NCBI GenBank assembly: GCA_937922435.1
Contig: CAKZVT010000043.1
Location: 11,305 to 75,304, forward strand
Length of the DNA: 64,000 nucleotides
Origin: an uncultured Prevotella sp.
Lineage (GTDB): Bacteria; Bacteroidota; Bacteroidia; Bacteroidales; Bacteroidaceae
Reading direction: 5' to 3'
Below are positions 55,098-64,000 of this stretch, piece after piece; the first letter of the stretch is position 1; each line of letters starts with the position of its first letter. The notes beneath the pieces were generated by a model, which was given only the letters and a program-made list of their open reading frames with translations, had not been told where the DNA came from and did not search any database. A program made the position numbers and the translations under genes.

Positions 55098-56534
55098 ATG
55101 ATGAAGTTTCAAACCGTCATTGCCGCCATGCTTCTTTGCGGAGGCATGGCTTGTGCGCAGCAGGCAGACCCCGTGCTGATGAAAATCAACGGCGTGCCCG
55201 TAACACGCTCGGAGTTCGAGTATTCATACAACAAGAACAACTCGGCCGACGTCATCGACCGTAAGACCGTTGACGAATATGTAGACCTTTTCATCAATTA
55301 CAAGCTGAAAGTGGCCGCCGCGCTCGACGCCAGGCTCGACACCCTGCCGTCGTTCAAGCAGGAGTACGCGTTGTACCGCGACCAGGAAGTGCGTCCTGTT
55401 TTCGTAGACAGCACTGCCATGCTGGCGGAAGCCAGGGCCGTGTACGACCGCACCAAGGAGCACATAGGGCCGCGCGGGCTTGTCAAGCCTGCACATATAT
55501 TAATGTATGTGGAGCAGAAAGCCCCAACGGCTAAGTATGAGGAGGCGCGCCGCCGGGCAGACTCTTTGTATAATGTGCTGAAGGGCGGAGCCGATTTTGC
55601 CGAACTCGCGCGCAAGTATTCGCAAGACCCCGGGTCGGCGAAGAACGGCGGCGAGCTGCCGTGGCTTCAGCCGGGACAGACACTGAAGGAGTTTGAGGAC
55701 GCGGCGTATGCCTTGCAGCCGGGCCAGATGAGCGGCGTGGTGGAGTCTCCCGTGGGCTTCCACATAATATTGATGAAGGCGCGCAAGCAGCTCGAACCGT
55801 TCGACACGTTGAAAAACGACATACTTGCCTTCATCGAAAAGCGCGGAATGCGCGAGCGCATAATCGACAGGAGAATCAATGAAATAGTGAAATCGTCGGA
55901 AGGAAAGCTGACAAAGGAAGATGTGTTGAGCCGCAAGGCCGACGAGCTTTCGGCGTCAGACCCAGCCCTGAAGTACCTTTTGCAGGAATACCACGACGGC
56001 CTGCTGCTCTATGAAATCAGCAACCGCACGGTGTGGGAGAAGGCCGCCAAGGACGAGGCTGGTCTCGAGGCGTATTTCAAGAAGAACAAGAAGCGGTATT
56101 ATTGGGACGAACCGAGATACAAGGGCATGGTGTACCACGTCAAGCAGAAGGACGATGTGAAGGCTGTGCGCGAGTGTGTCGAGGACGTGCCGTTCAGCAA
56201 GTGGGCCGAGGTTCTGCGCTCCACGTTCAACAACGACTCCGTACTTAGGATACGTGTGGAGAAAGGCATATTCAAGGAAGGCGACAATGCGTTCATCGAC
56301 AAGATGGTGTTCGGCAAGGATACAACCGTTACGCAGCTCAAGGGGTTCCCCATAGACGCCGTCTACGGCAAGCTTCTGAAGAAGAAACCCGACAGCTACG
56401 AGGACGTGCGCGGACTTGTAACGGCCGACTATCAAGAGATGCTCGAGAAGCAGTGGGTGGCCGATTTGCGGAGGAAATACCCCGTAGAGGTGTACCGCGA
56501 CGTGTTGGAAACAGTAAACAAGCATAGCAAATAA
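55098..56534 (+). CDS. Periplasmic parvulin-type peptidyl-prolyl isomerase
   Basis: A 478-residue exported protein with signal peptide MMKFQTVIAAMLLCGGMACAQ. An N-terminal SurA/PrsA-like helical segment (ITRSEFEYSYNKNNS-like: PVTRSEFEYSYNKNN) is followed by a parvulin domain at about residues 130-230 (KPAHILMYVEQKAP, ARKYSQDPGSAKNGGELPW, ALQPGQMSGVVESPVGFHII). The C-terminal half is helical, with a second, degenerate parvulin-like unit (YYWDEPRYKGMVYHVKQKDD). Likely helps fold outer-membrane and secreted proteins. The next isomerase gene starts 4 bases later: one operon. Confidence 0.9.
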   Translation: MMKFQTVIAAMLLCGGMACAQQADPVLMKINGVPVTRSEFEYSYNKNNSADVIDRKTVDEYVDLFINYKLKVAAALDARLDTLPSFKQEYALYRDQEVRPVFVDSTAMLAEARAVYDRTKEHIGPRGLVKPAHILMYVEQKAPTAKYEEARRRADSLYNVLKGGADFAELARKYSQDPGSAKNGGELPWLQPGQTLKEFEDAAYALQPGQMSGVVESPVGFHIILMKARKQLEPFDTLKNDILAFIEKRGMRERIIDRRINEIVKSSEGKLTKEDVLSRKADELSASDPALKYLLQEYHDGLLLYEISNRTVWEKAAKDEAGLEAYFKKNKKRYYWDEPRYKGMVYHVKQKDDVKAVRECVEDVPFSKWAEVLRSTFNNDSVLRIRVEKGIFKEGDNAFIDKMVFGKDTTVTQLKGFPIDAVYGKLLKKKPDSYEDVRGLVTADYQEMLEKQWVADLRRKYPVEVYRDVLETVNKHSK

Positions 56535-56538
56535 AGAT

Positions 56539-57984
56539 ATGAAGATAACAGGCAAAACCGCCTTATGGCTTGCCGCATCGGTGTTTTTCATTGCCGGTGC
56601 CAGTGCAGGCACGGTCAACGGCGGCGTAGAAGGCGGCGCTGATGCGGCTGCAAAGGTTGATTCCGTCAACGCGGAACCCAATCCCGCCAGTGTGGTTGAC
56701 GAGGTTGTATGGGTCGTCGGAGACGAGGCCATCCTCCTTTCAGATGTCGAGAATGTCAAGATGCAGAGCGAGCAGGAAGGCATCAAGTGGGACGGCAACC
56801 CCGATTGCGCCATTCCCGAGCAGCTTGCCGTGCAAAAGCTGTTCCTCCATCAGGCGGCAATCGACTCGGTGGAAGTGACCGAATCCGACGTGGCTCGCAG
56901 TGTTGAACAGCAGATTAACTTCTGGATTCAGACGGCAGGAGGCAAGGAAAAGCTTGAGGAATACAAGAACATGAGCCTCTCCGAGTTGCGTCAGACACTG
57001 CACGACGACTTCCGCGACAGGCTAATGATTGAGCGCGAGCGCGAACAGTTGGTGCAAGACATTACAGTATCGCCGGCCGACGTGCGCCGTTATTTCAGCC
57101 AGTTGCCTGAAGACAGTCTGCCAATCATTCCTACGGAGGTGGAAGTTCAAATCCTGACCCGTGAGCCGAAGGTCGCCCAAAAGGAAATAGACCGTGTGAA
57201 GAACGAGCTTCGCGAGTACACGGAGCGCGTCACCAAGGGTGAGACTTCGTTCGCGACGCTGGCCCGTCTTTATTCTGAAGACCCGGGAACGGCGCGCCAA
57301 GGCGGCGAGTTTCAGGACTATGTGGGGCGTGGAATGCTTGACCCGACGTTTGCGAACGTGGCGTTCAACCTGACCGACCCTAAGAAGATATCGAAGATTG
57401 TGGAGACGGAGTTCGGCTTCCACATCATCCAGCTCATCGACAAGCGTGGCGACAAAATCAAGGTAAGGCACATCCTGCTCAAGCCGAAGGTGACGCAGGG
57501 GGAAATCGACATGGCCAAGTTGCAGCTTGACTCCATAGCCGACAACATCAGGGAAGGCAAGTTCTCGTTCGAGGAGGCGGCCTCTTTCCTGTCGGACGAC
57601 AAGGACACGCGCAACAACAACGGACTTATGGCCAACATGGGCGACGACGGCCGCATGACGAGCCGTTTCCAGATGCGCAACCTTCCGTCGGAAATTGCGC
57701 GCGTGGTGGACACGCTCAAGGTGGGCGAAGTGTCCGCTCCGTTCCAGATGATAAGCGAGAAGAACGGCAAGACGCTGTGTGCCGTGGTGAAGCTGAAGAA
57801 CCGTGTTGAGACGCACCGCGCCACAATCACGGAGGATTTCCAGGCGATGAAGAACATAGTCCTCGCCAAGCGCAAGGAGGAATTCATCGAGAAGTGGATT
57901 CAGGACAAGATAAAGACGACGTATGTGCGCATCAACGACCGTTATAAAGGTTGTGATTTCCGTTACCAAGGCTGGATTAGATGA
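56539..57984 (+). CDS. SurA-like periplasmic chaperone/peptidyl-prolyl isomerase
   Basis: A 481-residue exported protein (signal MKITGKTALWLAASVFFIAGASA). It has a SurA N-terminal domain (VVDEVVWVVGDEAILLSDVEN, then QLAVQKLFLHQAAIDSVEV) and two parvulin domains (ARLYSEDPGTARQGGEF to VETEFGFHIIQLI, then KVRHILLKPKVTQGEID onward). This is the SurA plan, so it probably escorts barrel proteins to the BAM complex. Second in the isomerase-isomerase-OstA operon; its stop overlaps the next start (ATGA at 57981-57984). Confidence 0.92.
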   Translation: MKITGKTALWLAASVFFIAGASAGTVNGGVEGGADAAAKVDSVNAEPNPASVVDEVVWVVGDEAILLSDVENVKMQSEQEGIKWDGNPDCAIPEQLAVQKLFLHQAAIDSVEVTESDVARSVEQQINFWIQTAGGKEKLEEYKNMSLSELRQTLHDDFRDRLMIEREREQLVQDITVSPADVRRYFSQLPEDSLPIIPTEVEVQILTREPKVAQKEIDRVKNELREYTERVTKGETSFATLARLYSEDPGTARQGGEFQDYVGRGMLDPTFANVAFNLTDPKKISKIVETEFGFHIIQLIDKRGDKIKVRHILLKPKVTQGEIDMAKLQLDSIADNIREGKFSFEEAASFLSDDKDTRNNNGLMANMGDDGRMTSRFQMRNLPSEIARVVDTLKVGEVSAPFQMISEKNGKTLCAVVKLKNRVETHRATITEDFQAMKNIVLAKRKEEFIEKWIQDKIKTTYVRINDRYKGCDFRYQGWIR

Positions 57985-59759
57985 CGAAAGAAAATAATAT
58001 CAAGGCTTTGTTCCGTGGGCATAGGGTGCTGTTAGTGGCCGCCCTGTGCCTTTTTGGACTTGGTTGGGTGCAGTCGCGCCAGGCTCCGAAGAAGAAGGCG
58101 CGGCCGAAGACCAGCGAACGTGTGTTCCTGCTCCATGCCGACCGTCTGCGTTTCGACCAGTTCGGGCCTGTGCCCGGCGCGCAGGTGCTCAACGGCAATG
58201 TGGCTTTCCGTCACCAAGGTGCGAAGCTGTATTGCGACAGCGCTTACTTCTATCAGGAAAGCAATTCGTTCCGCGCCTTCGGCCGTGTCAGGATGTACCA
58301 GGGCGACACTTTGTCGCTTTTCAGCGACTACGCGTATTACGACGGCAACGACCAGATGGCCGAGGCGCGTTACAACGTGGTGCTGACCCACCGCAAGACC
58401 AAGCTCTACACCGACAGCCTTAACTACGACCGCCTGTACGGCATAGGCTATTTCTTCGAGGGTGGCAAGATGATTGACAAGGACAACGTGCTCGTTTCTG
58501 ACTGGGGAGAGTATGATACGGAGACGCGCGAGGCCGTGTTCAACTATAACGTGAACCTCAAGAACCCGCAGTTCGTGCTTGAGACAGACACCCTGCACTA
58601 CTATACGCAGACTTCATTGGCGCACATCGTAGGCCCGTCGAAAATCACGTCGGACGGCAGTGTCATCCACACCTCGCAGGGGTATTACGATACCGACAAG
58701 GACTTTGCCCGGCTGTACGGCCGCTCCACGCTTGTGAACGGCGGCAAGACGCTGACCGCCGACAGCCTGTTCAACGACGACAAGACCAAGGTCAGCGAAG
58801 GCTTTGGCAACGTAGTGTACAACGATACGGTGAACAAGAACGCCATGACGAGCAATTACTTCTGGTACAACGACAGTACGGGCTATGCCTTCGCAACCGA
58901 CAGTGCCGTGATGAAGGACTACTCGCAGGGCGACACCCTGTTCGTGCATTCGGACACGATGAAGGTCTACACGTTCAACATCAACACCGACTCCGTTTAC
59001 CGCAAGGCGCATTGTTATTATAAGGTGAGGGCGTTCCGCACCGACGTACAGGCCGTGTGCGACTCGCTTGTGTACAACACGCAGGACTCTTGCCTCACCA
59101 TGTACCGCGACCCCATCACCTGGAACGCCAACCGCCAGCTGCTGGGCGAGGTCATCAAGGTGTACATGAAGGACTCAACCATCGACCATGCGCACGTCAT
59201 AAACCAGGCCCTTTCGGCCGAGATGCTGCGCGACAGCCTGAAGTTCAACCAAGTGTCGTCGCGCGAGATGTTCGGTTTCTTCGAGGACGGCGAAATCCGC
59301 AAGACGGAGGCCGTGGGCAACGTGCAGGCCATTTACTACATGCAGGACGACCGTGACAGCTCGTTCACCAACATGGGTTATATCGAGACCGACACCATGC
59401 GCATGTTCATGAAGGACAGGAAGATGCAGAAAATATGGACGTGCAAGCAGACAGGGAAGATGTACCCCATCACGCAAATACCGCCAGACAAGAAGGAACT
59501 GCCGGCGTTTGTATGGTTCGACTACATCCGTCCGCGCGACAAGTACGACATATTCAACTGGCGCGGCAAGGCCAAGGGCACGGAGCTGCGCAACATAGAG
59601 CGGCGTGCCGCCCCGTTGCAGTTTATCGGCAATGGCGGCGTTGTGACTGATGAAGCGCCTGCCGCGCCGCCTGTAGCTCCGCCGGAGCAGGCCGCCGTGA
59701 CAGAAAAAGCTGCCGCGGAGCAACCGCAGGAGGCTGCCGCAGGAAAAACGGAGGACTGA
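57981..59759 (+). CDS. OstA/LptA-like periplasmic protein
   Basis: A 592-residue protein with an N-terminal hydrophobic signal or anchor (LLVAALCLFGLGWVQS). The body is a long series of beta-jellyroll OstA repeats: HADRLRFDQFGPVPGAQVLN with GNVAFRHQGAKLYCDSAYFY, VRMYQGDTLSLFSDYAYY, YNVVLTHRKTKLYTDSLNY and so on to about residue 480. The C-terminal 50 residues are Ala/Pro/Glu-rich and low in complexity. The OstA family bridges LPS from the inner to the outer membrane; this long form is typical of Bacteroidota, where it would serve with LptB (39103). Translation is coupled with the surA-like gene. Confidence 0.88.
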   Translation: MTKENNIKALFRGHRVLLVAALCLFGLGWVQSRQAPKKKARPKTSERVFLLHADRLRFDQFGPVPGAQVLNGNVAFRHQGAKLYCDSAYFYQESNSFRAFGRVRMYQGDTLSLFSDYAYYDGNDQMAEARYNVVLTHRKTKLYTDSLNYDRLYGIGYFFEGGKMIDKDNVLVSDWGEYDTETREAVFNYNVNLKNPQFVLETDTLHYYTQTSLAHIVGPSKITSDGSVIHTSQGYYDTDKDFARLYGRSTLVNGGKTLTADSLFNDDKTKVSEGFGNVVYNDTVNKNAMTSNYFWYNDSTGYAFATDSAVMKDYSQGDTLFVHSDTMKVYTFNINTDSVYRKAHCYYKVRAFRTDVQAVCDSLVYNTQDSCLTMYRDPITWNANRQLLGEVIKVYMKDSTIDHAHVINQALSAEMLRDSLKFNQVSSREMFGFFEDGEIRKTEAVGNVQAIYYMQDDRDSSFTNMGYIETDTMRMFMKDRKMQKIWTCKQTGKMYPITQIPPDKKELPAFVWFDYIRPRDKYDIFNWRGKAKGTELRNIERRAAPLQFIGNGGVVTDEAPAAPPVAPPEQAAVTEKAAAEQPQEAAAGKTED

Positions 59760-59762
59760 CGC

Positions 59763-60056
59763 ATGGGACTGTTCAACCAGCGCAAGCCGCGCCGCTTCGA
59801 CCATAGGTACATGTTCGTAGACGAGCGCAAGGACAAGCTCAGGGCCGTGGAGCAGCGCGCCAAGGCGGAGCTTGGCGGCGGGGGCGAGCCTCCGTCGGGG
59901 CACGAACGGCTGCGCGGTGTGTTCCTCAATGCCACGCGCCATGCGTCGCGCCGCCGCGAACGCCGCCTGGCCGGTGGCTTCGTGCTTACATACGGGGCTA
60001 TCCTCGTGCTGCTCGTAATCCTCGTCGCGGTGTGGAAGATGCTGCTCTCCATGTAG
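59763..60056 (+). CDS. Small membrane-anchored basic protein, function unknown
   Basis: A 97-residue protein starting 3 bases after the OstA-like gene. The first 75 residues are very basic (NQRKPRRFDHRYMF, RHASRRRERRLAGG); the last 24 are one membrane helix (VLTYGAILVLLVILVAVWKML). No recognised family beyond small conserved Bacteroidales proteins in this position. Orientation suggests a cytoplasmic basic domain. Its place at the end of the isomerase-OstA operon suggests an envelope role; that is inference. Confidence 0.75.
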   Translation: MGLFNQRKPRRFDHRYMFVDERKDKLRAVEQRAKAELGGGGEPPSGHERLRGVFLNATRHASRRRERRLAGGFVLTYGAILVLLVILVAVWKMLLSM

Positions 60057-60170
60057 CTGATGGCGGCGCTCCGTGTGACATGGCGGGGTTGACAAATTGT
60101 CGGTCGGCCATGAATTTTTATTCCATTCACGTGTGTTCGGTATAATTATAGTATGATAATAACCTAACTT

Positions 60171-60301
60171 CAAACTGTCGGTTGGTAACTGTCATTCCGC
60201 GCTACGACGCGGAATCCAGTGTAAACGCCCAGGCTTTTCAATGTTATTTGTACTGGATTCCGCGTCGTAGCGCGGAATGACAGTTACCAACTGACAGTTT
60301 G
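60171..60301. repeat. MITE-like palindromic element core, copy B2
   Basis: 50-bp inverted repeat with one mismatch (60171-60220 with 60252-60301), core CATTCCGCGCTACGACGCGG. Flanks (about 60125-60170 and 60302-60350) resemble those of copy B1: TTCGGTATAA, CTAACTTCAA and GGCAAGT..TTCT.TTA..A. No gene is seen in this 501-base gap. Confidence 0.75.
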
Positions 60302-60394
60302 GAACAAGGAAACAGGCAAGTCATATTTCTATTAGGAGGATTATTTCTTATGCCAACTTACAGTCCGTTCATAACTTATTGAAAACCAGAATGT

Positions 60395-60505
60395 TGCAAA
60401 ACGGCGTGCAAAAGGCCGTGTTTCGCGTTGCAAAAGGTGGCCTTTCGCCGTGTGAAACATGGCCTTTTGCACGCCGTTTTGCCGCCTTTCGCAACGCCGC
60501 TTGCC
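60395..60505. repeat. Family-1 palindromic array
   Basis: Units GCAAAACGGCGTGC, AAAAGGCCGTGTTTCGCG, CAAAAGGTGGCCTTTCGCC, GTGAAACATGGCCTTTTGC and CGTTTTGCCGCCTTTCGC, just before mutL. Confidence 0.65.
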
Positions 60506-60557
60506 TGCGGCACGGTTTTTGCAACACGCTTTTACAGTAGAAAGACATTATAATACG

Positions 60558-62408
60558 ATGAGCGACATAATACAACTGCTGCCCGACTCGGTGGCCAACC
60601 AAATAGCCGCAGGCGAGGTGATACAGCGCCCTGCGTCGGTAATCAAGGAACTGGTGGAGAACTCCATCGACGCCGGCGCGCGCACGGTGAACGTGCTCGT
60701 GACCGATGCCGGGCGCACGTCAATCCAGGTGATTGACGACGGATGCGGCATGTCGGAGACCGACGCGCGCATGTCATTCGAGCGGCATGCCACATCCAAA
60801 ATACGCAAGGCCGACGACCTCTTCGCCCTTCACACCATGGGCTTCCGCGGAGAAGCCCTCGCCTCAATAGCCGCCGTGGCGCAGGTGGAGCTGCGCACGC
60901 GCGCCAAGGGCGACGACATCGGCACGCACCTGTCAGTCGCCGGGTCGAAGGTAGTAGGGCAGGAGCCTGTATCATGCCCCGTGGGCAGTAACTTCTCGGT
61001 GGAAAACCTGTTCTACAACGTGCCTGCGCGGAGGAAGTTCCTCAAGTCGAACGCCACCGAGCTTAACAACATTCTCGCCGCTTTCGAGCGCATAGCGTTG
61101 GTATATCCCGACGTCAGCTTCACCTTCCACAGCAACGGAGTGGAGACGTTCAACCTGAAAAGCGGCAATCTGCGCCAGCGCATCGTCGACATTTTCGGAA
61201 AGAAAATCAACGCCGACCTGCTGCCAATCGGCGTTGAGACCACCATCTGCAACATCACTGGCTTCGTAGGCAAGCCAGAGGCCGCGCGCAAGAAAGGGGC
61301 TCACCAGTACTTCTTTGTCAACGGGCGCTACATGAAGCATCCGTATTTCCACAAGGCCGTGATGACCGCTTACGAGCGCATCGTGCCGCAAGGGGAGCAA
61401 GTGCCGTACTTCATCTACTTCGACATAAACCCCGAAGACATCGACGTGAACATACACCCGACGAAGACCGAAATAAAGTTCGAGAACGAGCAGACCGTCT
61501 GGCAGGTGCTCATGGCCGCCGTCAAGGACGCCATAGGGCGGTTTAACGACGTGCCGTCAATCGACTTCGACACAGAGGGCAAGCCCGACATACCCGTCTT
61601 CGACCCTCACCACAACTCCTCGTCAGCCCCGAAAGTTGACTACAACCCGTCCTACAATCCCTTCAAGAGCACGCCGTCATACGTGCCCAAAGACCACGGC
61701 GGCGGTGCGCCCGGCGGTTGGGAACAGCTGTATGGGGCGGCGGCAGGCGGCGGTGACGGCGTTGTTCCTGACGCTCCCGAGGACGACGGCGGCCTGTTCG
61801 AGGCGGCCTGCGGCATGGATGAAAGCCCTGCCGTGCCCGAAGAGAAGTCGCCCGCTCACTACCAGTACAAGGGCAAGTACATCATGACGGCCGTAAAGTC
61901 GGGACTCATGATGATAGACCAGCACCGCGCACACGTCCGCATACTCTACGAGAAATACATGGCGCAGATGGACGGAAAGGGTGGCGCGTCGCAGCAGATG
62001 CTCTTCCCCGAAATGGTTACTTTCACCCCGTCGGAAGACGTCATGCTGCAAAAGATGCGGCAAGACCTCGACAACCTCGGCTTCGACCTCGCCCCGCTGG
62101 GCGGCGGCAGCTATTCGGTCAACGGCGTCCCGGCCGGCCTTGACGGCGTTGATTTCGTCAAGATGCTCAAGAACATGGTGGCCGAATACGTAGAGACGGG
62201 GGCTTCGGCGGCCGACGGAGTGCGCCGCCTGCTGGCCTTGCAGATGGCACGTGGGGCGGCAATCCCTTACGGCCAGGTGCTCGACAACGTGGAGATGGAG
62301 AACATCGTGAACGAGCTGTTCACCTGCTCCACGGTCAACTATTCCCCCGACGGCAAGACCGTCGTGGCCATGTTGAGGCAGCAGGATATCGAGCGGCTGT
62401 TTGGTTGA
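60558..62408 (+). CDS. mutL: DNA mismatch repair protein MutL
   Basis: A 616-residue GHKL ATPase that couples MutS to strand incision. ATG 60558 ([20 protein letters not shown]) is chosen since the 33 residues before it come from the repeat array. ATPase motifs: [33 protein letters not shown] and the [14 protein letters not shown] strand; [13 protein letters not shown] closes the N-terminal half. A Pro/Gly-rich linker of about 100 residues leads to the dimerisation domain ([17 protein letters not shown]; ends [17 protein letters not shown] [12 protein letters not shown]). I do not see the DQHA(X)2E(X)4E endonuclease motif complete. Confidence 0.96.
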   Translation: MSDIIQLLPDSVANQIAAGEVIQRPASVIKELVENSIDAGARTVNVLVTDAGRTSIQVIDDGCGMSETDARMSFERHATSKIRKADDLFALHTMGFRGEALASIAAVAQVELRTRAKGDDIGTHLSVAGSKVVGQEPVSCPVGSNFSVENLFYNVPARRKFLKSNATELNNILAAFERIALVYPDVSFTFHSNGVETFNLKSGNLRQRIVDIFGKKINADLLPIGVETTICNITGFVGKPEAARKKGAHQYFFVNGRYMKHPYFHKAVMTAYERIVPQGEQVPYFIYFDINPEDIDVNIHPTKTEIKFENEQTVWQVLMAAVKDAIGRFNDVPSIDFDTEGKPDIPVFDPHHNSSSAPKVDYNPSYNPFKSTPSYVPKDHGGGAPGGWEQLYGAAAGGGDGVVPDAPEDDGGLFEAACGMDESPAVPEEKSPAHYQYKGKYIMTAVKSGLMMIDQHRAHVRILYEKYMAQMDGKGGASQQMLFPEMVTFTPSEDVMLQKMRQDLDNLGFDLAPLGGGSYSVNGVPAGLDGVDFVKMLKNMVAEYVETGASAADGVRRLLALQMARGAAIPYGQVLDNVEMENIVNELFTCSTVNYSPDGKTVVAMLRQQDIERLFG

Positions 62409-62499
62409 AAAGTCCTTAGAAGTGGCATCTTTGTCGGTAAATGCACTGAAATGTGTAAAATAAATTCACAAAAAGTGATGATTGTTTAGAATTTATTAC

Positions 62500-62535
62500 T
62501 ATCTTTGCAATGTAGAGCCTCCATAGAGAGGAGGC
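62500..62535 (+). promoter_or_regulatory. Promoter and leader hairpin of the OmpA-type gene
   Basis: TATCTTTG (62500-62507) fits the -7 consensus. GCCTCC-ATAGAGA-GGAGGC (62517-62535) would form a hairpin at the very 5' end of the transcript, which could stabilise the mRNA. The leader is about 60 bases long. Confidence 0.55.
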
Positions 62536-62574
62536 CCGGACAAATGTTTTATTGATTGTTTAATATTAAGAGCT

Positions 62575-63717
62575 ATGAAGAAATTATTTATCGCATTGGT
62601 TTTTGCGTGTGTCTCTGTGACCGGCATGGCACAGAACCAAGACATTACGGAGAAGTACAGCGTTGCGACAAACTCGTTCTGGAGCAACTGGTTCATCCAG
62701 GGCGGCGTGACATGGGAAGCATGGTACGGCAATTACGAGGACGGCATGGGCTTCTCCAAGAACCCGTTTAAGGCGTTCCGTTCCAATCCCGGGTTTGCAA
62801 TAGGCATCGGAAAATGGTTCACCCCCGGCCTAGGTCTCCGTACAAAGTTCCAGGGAGTGTGGGGTAAGTCCGTATGGAACGACCAGAACATCGAGACGCA
62901 AAACAGGTATTGGATACTCCGTGAGGACGTGCTGTTCAACCTTAGCAACCTCTTCTGCGGCTACAACGAGAACCGCGTATGGAACTTCATACCGTTCATC
63001 GGTGGAGGACTGGGCCGTTCTTGCACTTACAACGACTATGCCGTAGGCTTCACTCTCGGTATCTTGAACGAGTTTTGGGTGAACAAGCGTCTTGCCATCA
63101 ACCTTGAAATAGGATGGAACCGCTACGAGAGCAGCCTCTGCGGAATGCCTGCAGAGTATGGAGAAGGCATAATGAGCCATCCTAACCATGTGTATGCCGA
63201 GGTGGGTGTTACGTTCAACCTGGGCAAGAAGAGATGGAACAAAGTGCCTGATGTGGAAGCTATCAAGGCTCTGTCACAGTCGCAAATCGATGCGCTCAAC
63301 GCGCAGCTGGCCGACGAGAGGGCAGAGAACGAGCGCCTGAAGAACGAGCTTGCAAACAAGAAGACCGAGCCCGTGGTAAAGGTTGAGAAAGAGTATGTCA
63401 CCACTCCGGTATCTGTATTCTTCAACCTCAACAAGTCGGCTATCGCTTCCAAGAAAGACCTTGTGAACGTTAAGAACCTTGCCGACTACTCTAAGGACAA
63501 CAACGCGAAGCTCGTTGTTACGGGTTATGCGGACAGCGCGACAGGTCCTGCCGACTTCAACCGCGAACTTTCGCAGAAGCGTGCGGAGCGTGTTGCCGAC
63601 GAACTCGTGAACATGGGTGTTAAGAGGGAGAACATACAGATTGTTGCGAAGGGTGGAGTTGACACTCTCGTGCCGCCTTCTTACAACCGCCGTGCTACCG
63701 TTGAAATCGCAAAGTAA
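62575..63717 (+). CDS. OmpA-family outer-membrane protein
   Basis: A 380-residue major-porin-type protein. Signal peptide MKKLFIALVFACVSVTGMAQ, an N-terminal eight-stranded barrel to about residue 220 (GFAIGIGKWFTPGLGLRTKF, RLAINLEIGWNRYES, HVYAEVGVTFNLGKKRW), a short coiled coil (ALNAQLADERAENERLKNEL), and a C-terminal OmpA domain that binds peptidoglycan (VFFNLNKSAIASKKDL, VTGYADSATGPADFNREL, NRRATVEI). The barrel lacks anything unusual. Followed by a strong terminator. Confidence 0.95.
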   Translation: MKKLFIALVFACVSVTGMAQNQDITEKYSVATNSFWSNWFIQGGVTWEAWYGNYEDGMGFSKNPFKAFRSNPGFAIGIGKWFTPGLGLRTKFQGVWGKSVWNDQNIETQNRYWILREDVLFNLSNLFCGYNENRVWNFIPFIGGGLGRSCTYNDYAVGFTLGILNEFWVNKRLAINLEIGWNRYESSLCGMPAEYGEGIMSHPNHVYAEVGVTFNLGKKRWNKVPDVEAIKALSQSQIDALNAQLADERAENERLKNELANKKTEPVVKVEKEYVTTPVSVFFNLNKSAIASKKDLVNVKNLADYSKDNNAKLVVTGYADSATGPADFNRELSQKRAERVADELVNMGVKRENIQIVAKGGVDTLVPPSYNRRATVEIAK

Positions 63718-63743
63718 CGGCATCTTGACGTGCAATGTATAAG

Positions 63744-63776
63744 GATGCTCCGCCGTTGGCGGGGCATCTTTTTTTG
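63744..63776 (+). terminator. Rho-independent terminator
   Basis: GATGCTCCGCC (63744-63754) pairs with GGCGGGGCATC (63758-63768), followed by TTTTTTTG. Confidence 0.9.
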
Positions 63777-63870
63777 TATTTGCAAGTAAGCAGATTAGGC
63801 GTTGACAGCCATCCTCCGGGCTTCATTTTGCTGTCTTTTAGCCTGTTTTCTTCAAAAAAACGGCTGAAAA

Positions 63871-63902
63871 TTTGGCAGTTTCGTGAAAAAGGCATACCTT
63901 TG
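63871..63902 (+). promoter_or_regulatory. Promoter of tRNA-Val
   Basis: TTTG (63871-63874), 20 bases, TACCTTTG (63895-63902): a full consensus promoter ending 20 bases before the tRNA. Confidence 0.85.
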
Positions 63903-63922
63903 CGCTCGCTTACGACAAGTAA

Positions 63923-63997
63923 GGGCGCTTAGCTCAGCTGGTTTAGAGCATCTGCCTTACAAGCAGAGGGTCGGGGGTTCGAATCCCTCAGCGCCCA
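63923..63997 (+). tRNA. tRNA-Val (anticodon TAC)
   Basis: A full cloverleaf: acceptor arms GGGCGCT (63923-63929) and AGCGCCC (63990-63996), D arm GCTC/GAGC, anticodon stem TCTGC/GCAGA with loop CTTACAA (anticodon TAC), and T arm GGGGG TTCGAAT CCCTC-type. The CCA end is not encoded (ACAA follows), as is usual in Bacteroidota. Confidence 0.96.
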
Positions 63998-64000
63998 CAA

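Noticed and set aside
60558..62408. Upstream in-frame start for MutL (60459)
   Set aside because: The extra 33 residues are encoded by a repeat array and do not resemble MutL; ATG 60558 gives the normal N-terminus.

Overview
The window is chromosomal DNA of a Bacteroidota bacterium, most likely a Bacteroidales member close to Prevotella. The reasons are a complete type IX secretion (T9SS) core operon (porP-gldKLMN), many promoters of the Bacteroidota form TTTG-N(18-22)-TAnnTTTG, no consistent Shine-Dalgarno sequences, a TonB receptor paired with a surface lipoprotein, and a secreted protein carrying a T9SS C-terminal sorting domain. Genus is an inference. I see no prophage, no CRISPR array and no full insertion sequence.

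Layout. 1-4.2 kb is an AT-rich defence patch: the N-terminal part of a type I restriction subunit HsdR and an XRE regulator on the minus strand, and a divergent TIR-ATPase-TPR protein on the plus strand. 4.4-10.3 kb is the T9SS operon. 10.4-11.0 kb is a small outer-membrane barrel. 11.5-18.6 kb is a tripartite RND efflux operon (adaptor, pump, TolC) with a divergent AraC regulator. 18.7-27.4 kb holds priA, a PgpH-type HD phosphohydrolase, gltX, a metallophosphoesterase and a gamma-carbonic-anhydrase-like protein. 27.5-32.6 kb is a TonB receptor and a two-domain beta-helix surface lipoprotein. 33.5-39.9 kb holds two exported proteins of unknown function, a choloylglycine-hydrolase-family amidase, mlaF-mlaE and lptB. 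40-42.8 kb holds an aldo/keto reductase and a MATE exporter. 43.6-49.4 kb is the proteostasis and repair run tig-clpP-clpX-recQ. 49.7-53.1 kb is a large T9SS-type adhesin-like gene, broken in this sequence by a C9 tract and an amber codon. 53.5-63.7 kb holds guaB, two parvulin-type periplasmic isomerases, an OstA/LptA-like protein, a small membrane protein, mutL and an OmpA-type protein. The window ends in tRNA-Val(TAC).

The genes fit one theme, building and using the outer membrane: secretion (T9SS), folding of outer-membrane proteins (SurA-like isomerases), LPS and phospholipid transport (LptB, OstA-like, MlaEF), efflux and TonB-dependent uptake. The broken adhesin is the kind of cargo the T9SS would export.

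The most unusual property is the intergenic DNA. Most gaps longer than about 250 bases after position 11,000 hold one or more of three families of short palindromic repeats: (1) arrays of an AAAAGGCCGTCTTTT-like unit at 13 loci; (2) roughly 250-300 bp MITE-like elements built around 44-51 bp palindromes, five copies; (3) REP-like pairs (ACACCCACCCCAACCCTCCC) in fixed inverted orientation at four loci plus a single copy. Some of these supply the last codons and stop of the gene beside them. An 82-bp perfect direct repeat, part of family 1, flanks the broken adhesin gene on both sides.
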